Below, piece by piece: positions 51,132-59,852 of a stretch of 64,000 nucleotides of DNA (position 1 is the first letter of the stretch; the number at the start of each line of letters is the position of its first letter). Both the position numbers and the translations under genes were made by a program. The notes under the pieces are model-generated. The model saw nothing but the letters and a program-made list of their open reading frames with translations, ran no database searches and had not been told where the DNA came from. Source of the stretch: Desulfofustis glycolicus DSM 9705. GTDB taxonomy: Bacteria; Desulfobacterota; Desulfobulbia; Desulfobulbales; Desulfocapsaceae. The stretch spans positions 42,345 to 106,344 of the forward strand of contig NZ_FQXS01000019.1 in NCBI RefSeq assembly GCF_900130015.1, written 5' to 3'.

Positions 51132-51869
51132 ATGAACAAACCAACCGCAACAAAAACCTCCTTCATCATCCCAATCAGCACGCTGCTGATCATCACCCTG
51201 CTGTGCATCGGGGCGGTGGAGGGCTTTTACTATCTTCTCGATACCTCTATACGCCCAAAAGAGCACCTAACCGTAGAACAACCGGCACCGGAGCAACCAA
51301 CACCACAAAGCCAGCCACCGACCGGGCCCACCACCACTGAATTAGAACAAACCCCGATCGATCCCGACATCTCGGTCATCACCAGCCGCAACCTGTTTGG
51401 CTCGCGAGTAGGCGATGGTCCCAATCCTCAGCAGCAGGACCCGCTTGAGGGTATGGAACTCTCGTCACTCGATGTGGTCCTGATGGGCACGGTAACAGCC
51501 GGTATCGAAGAGGACCAACGGGCCATCATCTACGATAAAACCAATGGCCGGCAGGACCTCTACCAGCAGGGTGATTATATACAGCAGGCGGCTGTCAAAG
51601 ATATCATGCGCGGCAAGGTCATCCTCAATATCGACGGCAGAGACGAGATGCTCGATATCTCCCAGGCGCGCCAGGTTAACGTACCTCCCCCGGAGCCGCC
51701 GGTGATGCCGGTCACCACCATCGAGGAGGTGATCGGCCGTCCTGTCGGCTCCGAGCCTGCAGCCGTTGAACAGCCGCCGCAACCTCAGGTCGTCAAACCG
51801 ACTACCGGGTCAAGAGTCATCATCCCCCGCAAGGGCAGTACGCAACTGCTTCGCCCGATCCGCAAATAG
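51132..51869 (+). CDS. gspC: Type II secretion GspC-like protein
   Basis: 245 residues. Membrane anchor ISTLLIITLLCIGAVEGFYYL, a Pro/Gln-rich linker, then an HR-domain: ITSRNLFGSR, SSLDVVLMGTVTAGIEEDQRAIIY, and YQQGDYIQQAAVKDIMRGKVILNIDG. The C-terminal end is Pro-rich with no PDZ domain. GspC links the inner-membrane platform to the secretin; here it is at the end rather than the start of the operon. Confidence 0.88.
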   Translation: MNKPTATKTSFIIPISTLLIITLLCIGAVEGFYYLLDTSIRPKEHLTVEQPAPEQPTPQSQPPTGPTTTELEQTPIDPDISVITSRNLFGSRVGDGPNPQQQDPLEGMELSSLDVVLMGTVTAGIEEDQRAIIYDKTNGRQDLYQQGDYIQQAAVKDIMRGKVILNIDGRDEMLDISQARQVNVPPPEPPVMPVTTIEEVIGRPVGSEPAAVEQPPQPQVVKPTTGSRVIIPRKGSTQLLRPIRK

Positions 51870-52075
51870 TTTGTCAGGGGATGATTGGCTCCCGTACGGT
51901 ATTGAACGATGCAAAATTAATGACATTATTTGCTGGTGGCCCGATATTTCAAGGAAATTCAGCCAGAGAATTACAAAAAAGTACTTGACTGGAGCAGTGT
52001 GGTTAGGTAGCCTTGCCAGAAGAATGATACATGCAGTATGTGGTCCGGCAGATAAAATCACTTGAGGAGTGAGAG

Positions 52076-52807
52076 ATGAAGAAAATCATGAAAAAAGCGG
52101 CCGCCCTGGCAGCGGTTATCTCGCTGGCAACGGCCCCGATGGCATTTGCCGGTGGCAGCGTTGGTTACGGCGATATCTCCGTGTATAAAAACGAGACGCT
52201 GGCCGGCAAGCTGAGCGGCCAGAACCCGGTGGAAGACGGGGCACTGCTGGTCTGTGACGGCAAGTGCATGCTCAAGTCGGAAGGGATCTCGCTGGTAGCT
52301 AAGGATCAGTCGAAAATGGCAGTTACCAATGACGACAGCACCTTCAACTTGTATGTCCAGGAAGGCAGTGTCGATTACGTCATTACCAGCAACGCCCGCA
52401 AGATCGCCTTCTATACCCCCCAGGGCACTTACACCGTTGCCGAAGTCGTTTTCAACGCCGACAGTAATCCGGTTGTGAAAGGGTCGGTCGTGGTTGATGC
52501 TTCCGGCAAGACAGAGATCTCCGTCACCGAGGGGCGCATGGTCTTCGCCACAGCCGATGGCATGAAAACCGTCGATGCCGATCATAAAATCGTACTGGCA
52601 GTGGCACCGGGCAGCCAGGATGGTGACTCGACCTTGGGACTGATCCTGCTTGGCGGCGGCGCTTTGGCCACTGCTTTGCTGATCGCCAATGACAGTGGCG
52701 ATTCCGGCGGTGGCGCTCCGGGACCGGCCCCGACCCCGACGCCAACACCGACTCCTTCACCGACGGTGAAAAAAACCAAAACCACAACGGCCAGCCCGAG
52801 CTCCTGA
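52076..52807 (+). CDS. FecR-like exported protein at the start of the exopolysaccharide locus
   Basis: 243 residues. Signal peptide MKKIMKKAAALAAVISLATA; then a FecR-type beta domain (ALLVCDGKCMLKSEGISLVA, STFNLYVQEGSVDYVIT, TEISVTEGRMVFATADGM), a membrane helix LGLILLGGGALATALLIA, and a Pro/Thr-rich tail (APTPTPTPTPSPTVKKTKTT). Function unknown; proteins of this kind often accompany polysaccharide export genes. Ribosome site GAGGAGTGAGAG. Confidence 0.8.
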   Translation: MKKIMKKAAALAAVISLATAPMAFAGGSVGYGDISVYKNETLAGKLSGQNPVEDGALLVCDGKCMLKSEGISLVAKDQSKMAVTNDDSTFNLYVQEGSVDYVITSNARKIAFYTPQGTYTVAEVVFNADSNPVVKGSVVVDASGKTEISVTEGRMVFATADGMKTVDADHKIVLAVAPGSQDGDSTLGLILLGGGALATALLIANDSGDSGGGAPGPAPTPTPTPTPSPTVKKTKTTTASPSS

Positions 52808-52835
52808 TTATCGGCCAGCCCGAGTTCCTGGTTGG
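52789..52835 (+). repeat. 24-base tandem duplication at the end of the FecR-like gene
   Basis: CGGCCAGCCCGAGCTCCTGA and CGGCCAGCCCGAGTTCCTGG occur back to back with similar following bases; the stop codon lies in the first unit. Confidence 0.6.
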
Positions 52836-52854
52836 CTCGTTGTTGAACACCATG

Positions 52855-52894
52855 AAGGGTTATCCTGATTCTTGTGCGGGGTAACCCTTTTTAT
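52855..52894 (+). terminator. Terminator between the FecR-like gene and the Wza-type gene
   Basis: AAGGGTTA pairs with TAACCCTT across a 19-base loop and runs into TTTTT. Confidence 0.7.
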
Positions 52895-52994
52895 GTTTTA
52901 ATCGTATCGTCAACTCCGGTTCATCAGCCGCCGACCCGATGATCAATCCTTGATCCGCGTGGTTTCAGCGGCCCGATCACGAGATCATTACAGT

Positions 52995-54023
52995 ATGAAA
53001 CGAAGTCTTTTGTTGTTCTGTTGCTTGGTGACCGCTGTCGTTTTATCGGCCTGCGGTGGTGAAGAACGCTTTAAAGAAACAACAAGCTTGGAGCAATTCC
53101 GCGAGTCATCAGAGTTCCAGAAAGAGGAAGAGGCAAAGACCAAGATCAAGGCCTCCGAAGCACCGCCCGTGATCAAGGCCGGACCGGAAGGCGGCGATTA
53201 TCTGCTTGGCCCCGGCGATCTGCTGTCTATCAAGGTGTTTGAGTCCGAAGAGTTGCACACCGAGGTGCGGGTTTCCTCGCGCGGTATTGTCAACCTCCCC
53301 TTGCTCAAGGACGTCAATGTCCTGAACATGACCGCCGCCGAAGCGGAGCAGAAAATCGAGGACCTGTACCGGGAAAACTACCTGCACGACCCCCATGTCT
53401 CCATTTATATCAAGGAGCACATGAGCAAGCAGATCACCCTGGTCGGTGCCGTCGGTAAACCGGGAACCTACGAATATGTTTCCCGGCGCCGCCTGCTCGA
53501 CGTGCTTGCCATGGGCAGCGGCCTGGCCGACAATGCCGGCTCGATCGCCTATATCACGAGAGAGGATCCTCGGAGTGGCGAGAGCGCTTACTATATGGTC
53601 GATCTCGACGATCTGGTAAAAAACGGCAACATGGCCTACAACTACCCGATTCTCGGCAGTGACGTCATCTTCGTCCCCGAGTCGGGCAATTGCTTCGTCG
53701 ACGGCGCCGTGCGCAAACCGGGCACCTACCCGATCACCAGCAATATGACTATCACCGAAGCCATCTCGCTGGCCGGCGGCCTGGCCGGCTGGGCCGATGA
53801 CGACAAGATCAAGCTGATCCGTTATATGGGACGGGGCCAGGAGCGGCAGGTAGTCAGTCTCAGTTATACCGATCTGCAGGCCGGTGTCGGTGATACGTTG
53901 ATGCTGAAGGATCAGGACATCATCTATGCTGAATCGAGTGCCAGTGGTAAATTGTTTTCCGGCGCCGGTTTTACCCTTGGTTTCATGGGTACCGGAGTCA
54001 GTTTCAGGAATCCGGGCAACTAG
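52995..54023 (+). CDS. Wza/GumB-type polysaccharide export lipoprotein
   Basis: 342 residues from the ATG at MKRSLLLFCC; lipoprotein signal LSACGG (cysteine about 20). Poly_export domain LLGPGDLLSIKVFESEELHTEVRVSSRGIVNLPLL and two SLBB-type units (ITLVGAVGKPGTYEYVSRRR, CFVDGAVRKPGTYPITSNMT). Forms the outer-membrane or periplasmic channel for exopolysaccharide export. Followed closely by a ligase/polymerase-like gene. Confidence 0.95.
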   Translation: MKRSLLLFCCLVTAVVLSACGGEERFKETTSLEQFRESSEFQKEEEAKTKIKASEAPPVIKAGPEGGDYLLGPGDLLSIKVFESEELHTEVRVSSRGIVNLPLLKDVNVLNMTAAEAEQKIEDLYRENYLHDPHVSIYIKEHMSKQITLVGAVGKPGTYEYVSRRRLLDVLAMGSGLADNAGSIAYITREDPRSGESAYYMVDLDDLVKNGNMAYNYPILGSDVIFVPESGNCFVDGAVRKPGTYPITSNMTITEAISLAGGLAGWADDDKIKLIRYMGRGQERQVVSLSYTDLQAGVGDTLMLKDQDIIYAESSASGKLFSGAGFTLGFMGTGVSFRNPGN

Positions 54024-54044
54024 GCGCACACGTCCCTTACCCAC

Positions 54045-55517
54045 TTGAAGCTCGTGAACAACCTCAGAGCAAAACTCCAGACACTCGTCTGGTTGCTGTT
54101 GTGCACCATTGTCGGCACCATCCCGCTCCTGTTCGGGGCGGTGCACCCGATCGTGCTGGGTAGCTATGTCTTGCTGATCCTGGTCGTCCTCGGTGGCTGG
54201 CTGGTCTTTACCGCCGAACCCGGCGAGCTGTGTATCGGCAATTTCTGGAGCATCGTGCCGCTCATCCTGATCGTCTGGCTGGTGATCCAGGCTCTCCCGC
54301 TACCCCTGTCTTGGGTCGAGATCATCTCGCCCCAGCGAGCTGATCGGATAATTAAAGTAAACGAACTGGCCGGTATCGATATCAGGTTCCTGCCGCTCAG
54401 CGAGAACGGCCCGGTCGGACTGTACCGCTCCTTCCTGCTGCTGGCATTGCTCGTATTGTATTACAGTGTCAGATCGATGATCCGGCAGAACCGCCGGGTG
54501 TTTCGCTGGCTGCTCTACAGCATGATTGGTGTCGGCCTGATCGAGGCGATCTACGGGCTGATGCAGTTCATCAACCCGTCGATCGGCATGCTCTGGCTGG
54601 ATATCCCCGGGCGGGCGGCGCACGGCACCATTATCTATAAAAATCAGTTTGCCTCGCTGCTCAACATGATCTGGCCGTTGGCGGTGGCCGGGTTTGCCGC
54701 CCACTTCGCCGGCCGAAGCGAAGAAAAGGGCGGGCAGCAGCTGTCCCGCAAGATGCGAATGCAGCGACGCTTCCTGAGCGTTTCTCGCACCGAGGCCATT
54801 TTATTTTTCGCCGCCACCGTGCCGATGCTGCTTGCGGTCTTGTTTTCCCTGTCCCGTGGCGGTATCCTGGCTATGACGCTGGTTGCCTTATTGTTGATCG
54901 TGTTGTTGCCATTCACCGTGAAAAAGAAGATCATCTTCGTCGCGCTTTTTCTGGCCGTGCTCGGCGGTTACGGCAGCCTGCTCGGGCTGGACACCATTGT
55001 TTCACGGTTCGGCTCCATCGGCGGCTCCGGTGGAACGCGGCTCGAGCTCTACCTGGCCTCGCTGCCCATCTTGTTTGACCACTGGCTGGCCGGGATCGGT
55101 CTGGAGTCGTACACCCTGCTTTCCCCGGTGTACCTGAAGGGGTTTCCGGCAAACATCCATTTCGACCGGGCGCATAACGAATACCTGGAACTGACACTGG
55201 AATTGGGTATCCCGATGGCGATCCTGCTGTTTTGCTGGCTGGTCGCCGGTCTGATCAGGGTTGCCGGCAAACTGAGAACCCCGGCCCTCCGTTCCGCCGA
55301 GGAGCGCAGCCGGTGCATCGTCGTTGTCGCCGCCTTCTGCGGGGTGATCGGCTTTCTCGCTCACGGCCTGGTCGATTTCGGCTGGCGGCTGCCGGCCAAC
55401 CTCGTCTATGCCGTAACCCTGTTGGCAATGATTGATGCCGCGGCCACCCCGGAGAAAAAGGGAACTGATGAACCAGTCACCTTTTTCTCTCCCGAGAAGC
55501 GGGGAGAAACCCCATGA
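54045..55517 (+). CDS. O-antigen ligase/polymerase-like membrane protein (WaaL family)
   Basis: 490 residues with about 10-12 membrane helices. The signature periplasmic-loop region is GGSGGTRLELYLASLPILFDHWLAGIGLESYTLLSPVY (split) and HNEYLELTLELGIPMAILLF, typical of the Wzy_C/O-antigen ligase domain. TTG start at 54045; a GTG three codons later is equally possible. Overlaps the next gene by 4 bases. Confidence 0.92.
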   Translation: MKLVNNLRAKLQTLVWLLLCTIVGTIPLLFGAVHPIVLGSYVLLILVVLGGWLVFTAEPGELCIGNFWSIVPLILIVWLVIQALPLPLSWVEIISPQRADRIIKVNELAGIDIRFLPLSENGPVGLYRSFLLLALLVLYYSVRSMIRQNRRVFRWLLYSMIGVGLIEAIYGLMQFINPSIGMLWLDIPGRAAHGTIIYKNQFASLLNMIWPLAVAGFAAHFAGRSEEKGGQQLSRKMRMQRRFLSVSRTEAILFFAATVPMLLAVLFSLSRGGILAMTLVALLLIVLLPFTVKKKIIFVALFLAVLGGYGSLLGLDTIVSRFGSIGGSGGTRLELYLASLPILFDHWLAGIGLESYTLLSPVYLKGFPANIHFDRAHNEYLELTLELGIPMAILLFCWLVAGLIRVAGKLRTPALRSAEERSRCIVVVAAFCGVIGFLAHGLVDFGWRLPANLVYAVTLLAMIDAAATPEKKGTDEPVTFFSPEKRGETP

Positions 55518-56296
55518 CCTGCCACATAACAGACTTCATAGATATGCACTGCCATATCCTGCCAGGCGTAGACGACGGCCCGGCCGATCTGGCCCAGAGC
55601 ACCACCCTGGCCCAGATCTACACGCAGGCCGGAATCGCTGCGGTCGTTGCCACGCCCCATTTCCTACCGGGCACCTCCTGGGCCACCCCCGCCGCCACCG
55701 TCCATCGATTGGTCGATGAACTCCAGCACCACTTAAATCAGCTGTCTATCCCGCTGCGCGTCATGGCGGGCATGGAGATTGCCTTCCACCGCAAACTGGA
55801 ACAACGGCTCCGGGCCGGCGACGTATTACCGCTGGCCGATTCCTCCTACTACCTGATAGAACCCGCTTTCCAGGGCGATCAGGGGGAATGCGTAAGCCTC
55901 CTCACCGCACTCCAACTGGACGGTTTCCACTTTATCCTCGCTCACCCGGAGCGAATCGAGGGCTTTCAGCAGAGCCCGCACCTGCTCGGGCAACTGGCCG
56001 AGCAGGGCGTCCTGTTGCAGGTCAACACCGGCAGTCTGCTCGGGCGGTTCGGCTCAACGTGTCACAGAATCGCCGCCGAACTCAAAGAACAGGGGCACCT
56101 GCACTTTCTTGCTTCCGATGCCCATGATGCCGCGCGCCGCGGACCACTAACCGCCACCGACTGGCAGCAGATTCTTGAGCTGCCTGGTGGCCCGGAATTG
56201 TTGCACCGCTGTTGCCAAAACAGCGCCCGCTTGATCTTCGCAACCGACGACCAGGCACCGCATGACCCATCACTTTTCAGGAACCAGCAGCCATGA
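55514..56296 (+). CDS. PHP-type tyrosine-protein phosphatase (CpsB/YwqE-like)
   Basis: 260 residues. PHP metal motifs DMHCHILPGVDDGP (about 10-23), VVATPHFLPG near 44, HPERIEGFQ, and LASDAHDAARRGP near 199. Dephosphorylates the partner BY-kinase, regulating chain length and export. The kinase gene follows, overlapping by 4 bases. Confidence 0.93.
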   Translation: MTCHITDFIDMHCHILPGVDDGPADLAQSTTLAQIYTQAGIAAVVATPHFLPGTSWATPAATVHRLVDELQHHLNQLSIPLRVMAGMEIAFHRKLEQRLRAGDVLPLADSSYYLIEPAFQGDQGECVSLLTALQLDGFHFILAHPERIEGFQQSPHLLGQLAEQGVLLQVNTGSLLGRFGSTCHRIAAELKEQGHLHFLASDAHDAARRGPLTATDWQQILELPGGPELLHRCCQNSARLIFATDDQAPHDPSLFRNQQP

Positions 56297-58608
56297 AAGA
56301 GAAGCGCTCCCTCAACGACCAGGATATGGACCAACCCAATGATCGCCACATGGTGGTTCGAGACCATACTCAACACGCCAACTACCTGCCGAGCACCGAG
56401 GTCCGTGAAGTAGCCCCCGAATTTCGCGACGAGATCGACCTGCGCGACCTGATCGACACCCTGATCCGCCGCAAATCGGTGGTGCTGATCACGCTGCTGG
56501 CCTGTTTCTCCCTGGTCGCCCTCTATACCTTCACGGTTACCCCGCAGTTCAAGGCCAAAGGCGTGCTCCGCGTCTCCGCCCAGGACGACAAGCTAACTAA
56601 ATTCGAGAATGTCGAGTCCTCAGCCTTAAAAACCATGGAATTTCAGCAGACCCAGGTCAAACTGCTGCAAAGCGAGCAGCTCGCTTCCCGGGTGATTGAC
56701 CGGATGGACCTGATCAACAACCCGGACTTCAACAGCCAGGCCCGCTCCGGTTCCGGTGAAGCCCATGCCCAGGGTGTATTCGACACCATCAAGTCGTTCA
56801 TACGACCCGAAGAGAATACCGACACCTTCAACCTGCTCGACGAAGATGCCCGGAATCGGATCGTCGTCGATCGCACCTTGACTAAATTTTCCAACGTTTT
56901 CACCGTCAGTCCGGTTCGTAACAGCGAACTCATCGAAATCAGCTTCGCCTCGGTGTCCCCGGCCCTGTCGGCCGATGTGGCCAATGCGGCGATGGACGAG
57001 TTCATCAACATGCACATGGACTCGCGGCTGCGCAGCTCCCAGGATGCCGGTAAATTCTTGCAAAAACAGATCGAAGCGGTCCAGATCAAGCTGGAGCAGT
57101 CCGAGATAGCGCTACAAGAGTTCGCCCGCAAGATTGGCGTGGTGTCTCTTGACTCGAAAACCAACCTGGTCACCCGGCAGCTCGAGGAACTCAACGAGGC
57201 GCTGGCCAAGGCCCGTTCGCACCGCATTACCCAGGAGGCCAAATATCAGCAGATTCTCACCGCCGATACGAGAAACCTCAACCAGATGGTGGAGAACGAG
57301 CTGATCCAGAACCTGAAGAACCAATACGCCACGTTGGAAGCGGAATACCAGGATCTGGGCAAGACCTTTAAGCCAGCCTATCCGAAGATGCAGCAGCTCA
57401 AAGCGCGTATGGATCAAGTCCAGGAAAGCATCTATAAAGAGCAGCAGGCCATTATCGACTCGATCAAAAACGACTATGAAACGGCCCTGAAAACCGAACA
57501 ATACCTGGCCGAGCGCACCGAGGAACAGAAACAGCGGGCCATGGACCAGGAAGAAAAGGCCACCCAGTACAAGATTCTCGAACGCGAGGTGGCCACCAAC
57601 AAGGGCATTTACAACAGCCTGTTGGAGCGAGCCAAGGAGATCGAAGCCACCGTCGGCGCACTGGTCACCAATATCCAGGTTGTCGATTATGCCCGGCCGC
57701 CCCTTTATCCATTCAAACCCCGGGTGGCACTGAACCTGGCGCTCGGCCTGGCCATCGGACTGCTCGGAGGGGTCGGTCTGGCTTTTGTCTTCGAATTTTT
57801 CGACAATACCATCAAAAACCCCGATGAGATGAGCGAGCGCTTCGGCATCCCGGTACTCGGGCTGGTCCCCTATGATAAACAGGCCGTCGACGACCGCAGC
57901 AACATGGCCCTGAAGTTCTACGCCGAACCGCGCTCTCCGGTGGCCGAAGCCTTCCGCACGACCATGACCTCGGTGCGCCTATCGGTGGCCGATGATCCGC
58001 CCAAGACCATCCTGTTCACCAGCATTCTGCCCGGCGCCGGAAAAAGTTCACTTTCGTCAAACTCCTGCCTCTCTTACTTAAGTGAAGATGAGCGCTGTCT
58101 GCTGATCGATGCCGACCTGCGCAAACCAAGTCTGCATCAAATCTTCAAGCAAGGCATGAAGGGAAAAGGCCTCTCCTCGGTACTCAGCGGCATGGCCAAA
58201 CTCTCCGAAGTCGTCCATAAAACCGATTATCCGGGTCTTGATTTCATCAGCAGCGGCCCGCTCCCCCCGAACCCGGCCGAACTGCTCTCTTCCAAGCGGA
58301 TGCGGCAGCTGCTGCAAGTGGCCGCCGGCCATTACGACCGCGTCGTTATCGACGGCCCGCCGTACCAGGGCTTTGCCGAAATTCTTGTCCTCGCCCACAT
58401 GGTGGATGGGGTCATCCTGATCTCGGTGGAAGGCGATACGCCACGAGAAGGCGTCAAGCATTTCCGGCGGGCGCTGAGTAACGTCGGCGGCCGGATACTC
58501 GGCACCATCATCAATAAAGCAGGACGAAAGAAGGGGTACAGCTCCTACGGCAGCTACAAGTACTACTCTTATAACTACAACTACGGCAAACAACAGGACG
58601 AGGAATAG
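56293..58608 (+). CDS. Wzc-type polysaccharide copolymerase / BY-kinase
   Basis: 771 residues. N-terminal Wzz domain with membrane helix SVVLITLLACFSLVALYTF, a long coiled-coil region (about 230-440), second membrane helix ALNLALGLAIGLLGGVGLAFV, then the tyrosine-kinase ATPase: Walker A LPGAGKSS (579-586) and Walker A' LLIDADLRKPSLHQIF (about 603). C-terminal tyrosine cluster KGYSSYGSYKYYSYNYNYG is the autophosphorylation tail. Controls polymer length and export with the PHP phosphatase. Confidence 0.96.
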   Translation: MKEKRSLNDQDMDQPNDRHMVVRDHTQHANYLPSTEVREVAPEFRDEIDLRDLIDTLIRRKSVVLITLLACFSLVALYTFTVTPQFKAKGVLRVSAQDDKLTKFENVESSALKTMEFQQTQVKLLQSEQLASRVIDRMDLINNPDFNSQARSGSGEAHAQGVFDTIKSFIRPEENTDTFNLLDEDARNRIVVDRTLTKFSNVFTVSPVRNSELIEISFASVSPALSADVANAAMDEFINMHMDSRLRSSQDAGKFLQKQIEAVQIKLEQSEIALQEFARKIGVVSLDSKTNLVTRQLEELNEALAKARSHRITQEAKYQQILTADTRNLNQMVENELIQNLKNQYATLEAEYQDLGKTFKPAYPKMQQLKARMDQVQESIYKEQQAIIDSIKNDYETALKTEQYLAERTEEQKQRAMDQEEKATQYKILEREVATNKGIYNSLLERAKEIEATVGALVTNIQVVDYARPPLYPFKPRVALNLALGLAIGLLGGVGLAFVFEFFDNTIKNPDEMSERFGIPVLGLVPYDKQAVDDRSNMALKFYAEPRSPVAEAFRTTMTSVRLSVADDPPKTILFTSILPGAGKSSLSSNSCLSYLSEDERCLLIDADLRKPSLHQIFKQGMKGKGLSSVLSGMAKLSEVVHKTDYPGLDFISSGPLPPNPAELLSSKRMRQLLQVAAGHYDRVVIDGPPYQGFAEILVLAHMVDGVILISVEGDTPREGVKHFRRALSNVGGRILGTIINKAGRKKGYSSYGSYKYYSYNYNYGKQQDEE

Positions 58609-58614
58609 ACCACT

Positions 58615-59850
58615 GTGGCGGTTCCCTGGCATCCATATCGGAAAAGTTTCCTCTTCCTGCTGCTGCTGATCGTAGCCGTCGCCCAACTGCGCTTTGGTGT
58701 CCAGGAGCAGCTGCAGTTTAGCGAGAATACCGACCGACTGGCCGATGAGCGCATCCGCAACCCCCGCGTCTTGCTCAATTTTGCCAAAGAAAAGCACCTC
58801 TTCGAGGCCGACCTCGACACCGCCCAGCGCCTCTTCCGGCAGGCCCTGATCAGCAGCCCGCTCTACGTACCGGCCTGGCTGGGCCTGGCGGAACTGCTCA
58901 ATGACCGGGGCGACAAAGAGCGTGCGGTTGCCATCGTCAGCTACGCCGACAGCCTGACCAGAAACATCAATCGCTGGCGCTGGGACAAAACCCTGACCGC
59001 CTACCAGCTTGGCCTGACCGACCTGCTGCCCGGCGAGTTGCGCTACATCATCGCCCAGATTCCCGGCAAGAGCCGCACCGACGCTCTCAACCTGGCCTTC
59101 ACCCTCTGGCCGGATCCCACCAATCTGCTGACCCAAGCCGGCCCGGAAAACCTGCCCCACCTGTTCAACCACGCCGTGCGCACCAAACGTGCCCCAGAGG
59201 CACTGAGCTTCTGGTACCACATCACACAATCACAGATCTCCCCGGACGATAAGCAAGTTCTGGCCTTTATCGACATGCTGCTGCGCACCGACCACGTCGC
59301 CGACGCGGTACCCATCTGGCGGCAGCGATTCAACGACCAAGACACCATCTTCAATCCCGATTTCCAGGCCCGCCCGCTCGGTCGCGCCTTCGGCTGGCGC
59401 CTTTCCGATCACAAGGGTGTAGACCAACGCTTCGAGCCGCTGCCGCAGCCGGGCAGCCATGCCATCCACCTTCGCTTCAAAGGCTGGGAGAACCTGAGCT
59501 ACCACCATCTGCTGCAAATCGTCCCGCTCGAGCCGCAGAGCGACTACCGTTTCACCGTGCAGATGAAATCCGCCAAACTGACCACCGACCAGAAACCGTT
59601 CTGGGAAGTCTACGGCTATAAATGCCAGGCAACGCGTGTCAGCTCGGAGATGGTCGCCGCCGACCAGGACTGGACCGAGCACACCATTGATTTCCACATC
59701 CCGCTCGGCTGCTCGGCCATGGTAGTCCGCCTGCGGCGCCAGGAAAGCACCATGCTTGACAATAAAATCACCGGTCGACTCTGGATCAAACAGCCCGCAA
59801 TCACCGCCGTCGCTCCACAACCCTTTCAGCTCTGGCAGGACGGGCCATAA
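58615..59850 (+). CDS. TPR-type membrane protein with a carbohydrate-binding-like C-terminus
   Basis: 411 residues, GTG start six bases after the kinase gene. Signal-anchor SFLFLLLLIVAVAQLRFG, then TPR-like helices (DLDTAQRLFRQALISSPLYVPAWLGLAEL; NDRGDKERAVAIVSYADSL), and from about 250 a beta-sandwich-like part (FKGWENLSYHHLLQIVPLEPQ, DYRFTVQMKSAKL, VVRLRRQES). The latter resembles galactose-binding-like or CBM folds. No family recognised. Position implies a role in exopolysaccharide assembly. Confidence 0.75.
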   Translation: MAVPWHPYRKSFLFLLLLIVAVAQLRFGVQEQLQFSENTDRLADERIRNPRVLLNFAKEKHLFEADLDTAQRLFRQALISSPLYVPAWLGLAELLNDRGDKERAVAIVSYADSLTRNINRWRWDKTLTAYQLGLTDLLPGELRYIIAQIPGKSRTDALNLAFTLWPDPTNLLTQAGPENLPHLFNHAVRTKRAPEALSFWYHITQSQISPDDKQVLAFIDMLLRTDHVADAVPIWRQRFNDQDTIFNPDFQARPLGRAFGWRLSDHKGVDQRFEPLPQPGSHAIHLRFKGWENLSYHHLLQIVPLEPQSDYRFTVQMKSAKLTTDQKPFWEVYGYKCQATRVSSEMVAADQDWTEHTIDFHIPLGCSAMVVRLRRQESTMLDNKITGRLWIKQPAITAVAPQPFQLWQDGP

Positions 59851-59852
59851 CA

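Noticed and set aside
51935..51965. Possible sigma-54 promoter (TGGCCCGATATTTC) before the FecR-like gene
   Set aside because: The -12 GC is missing.
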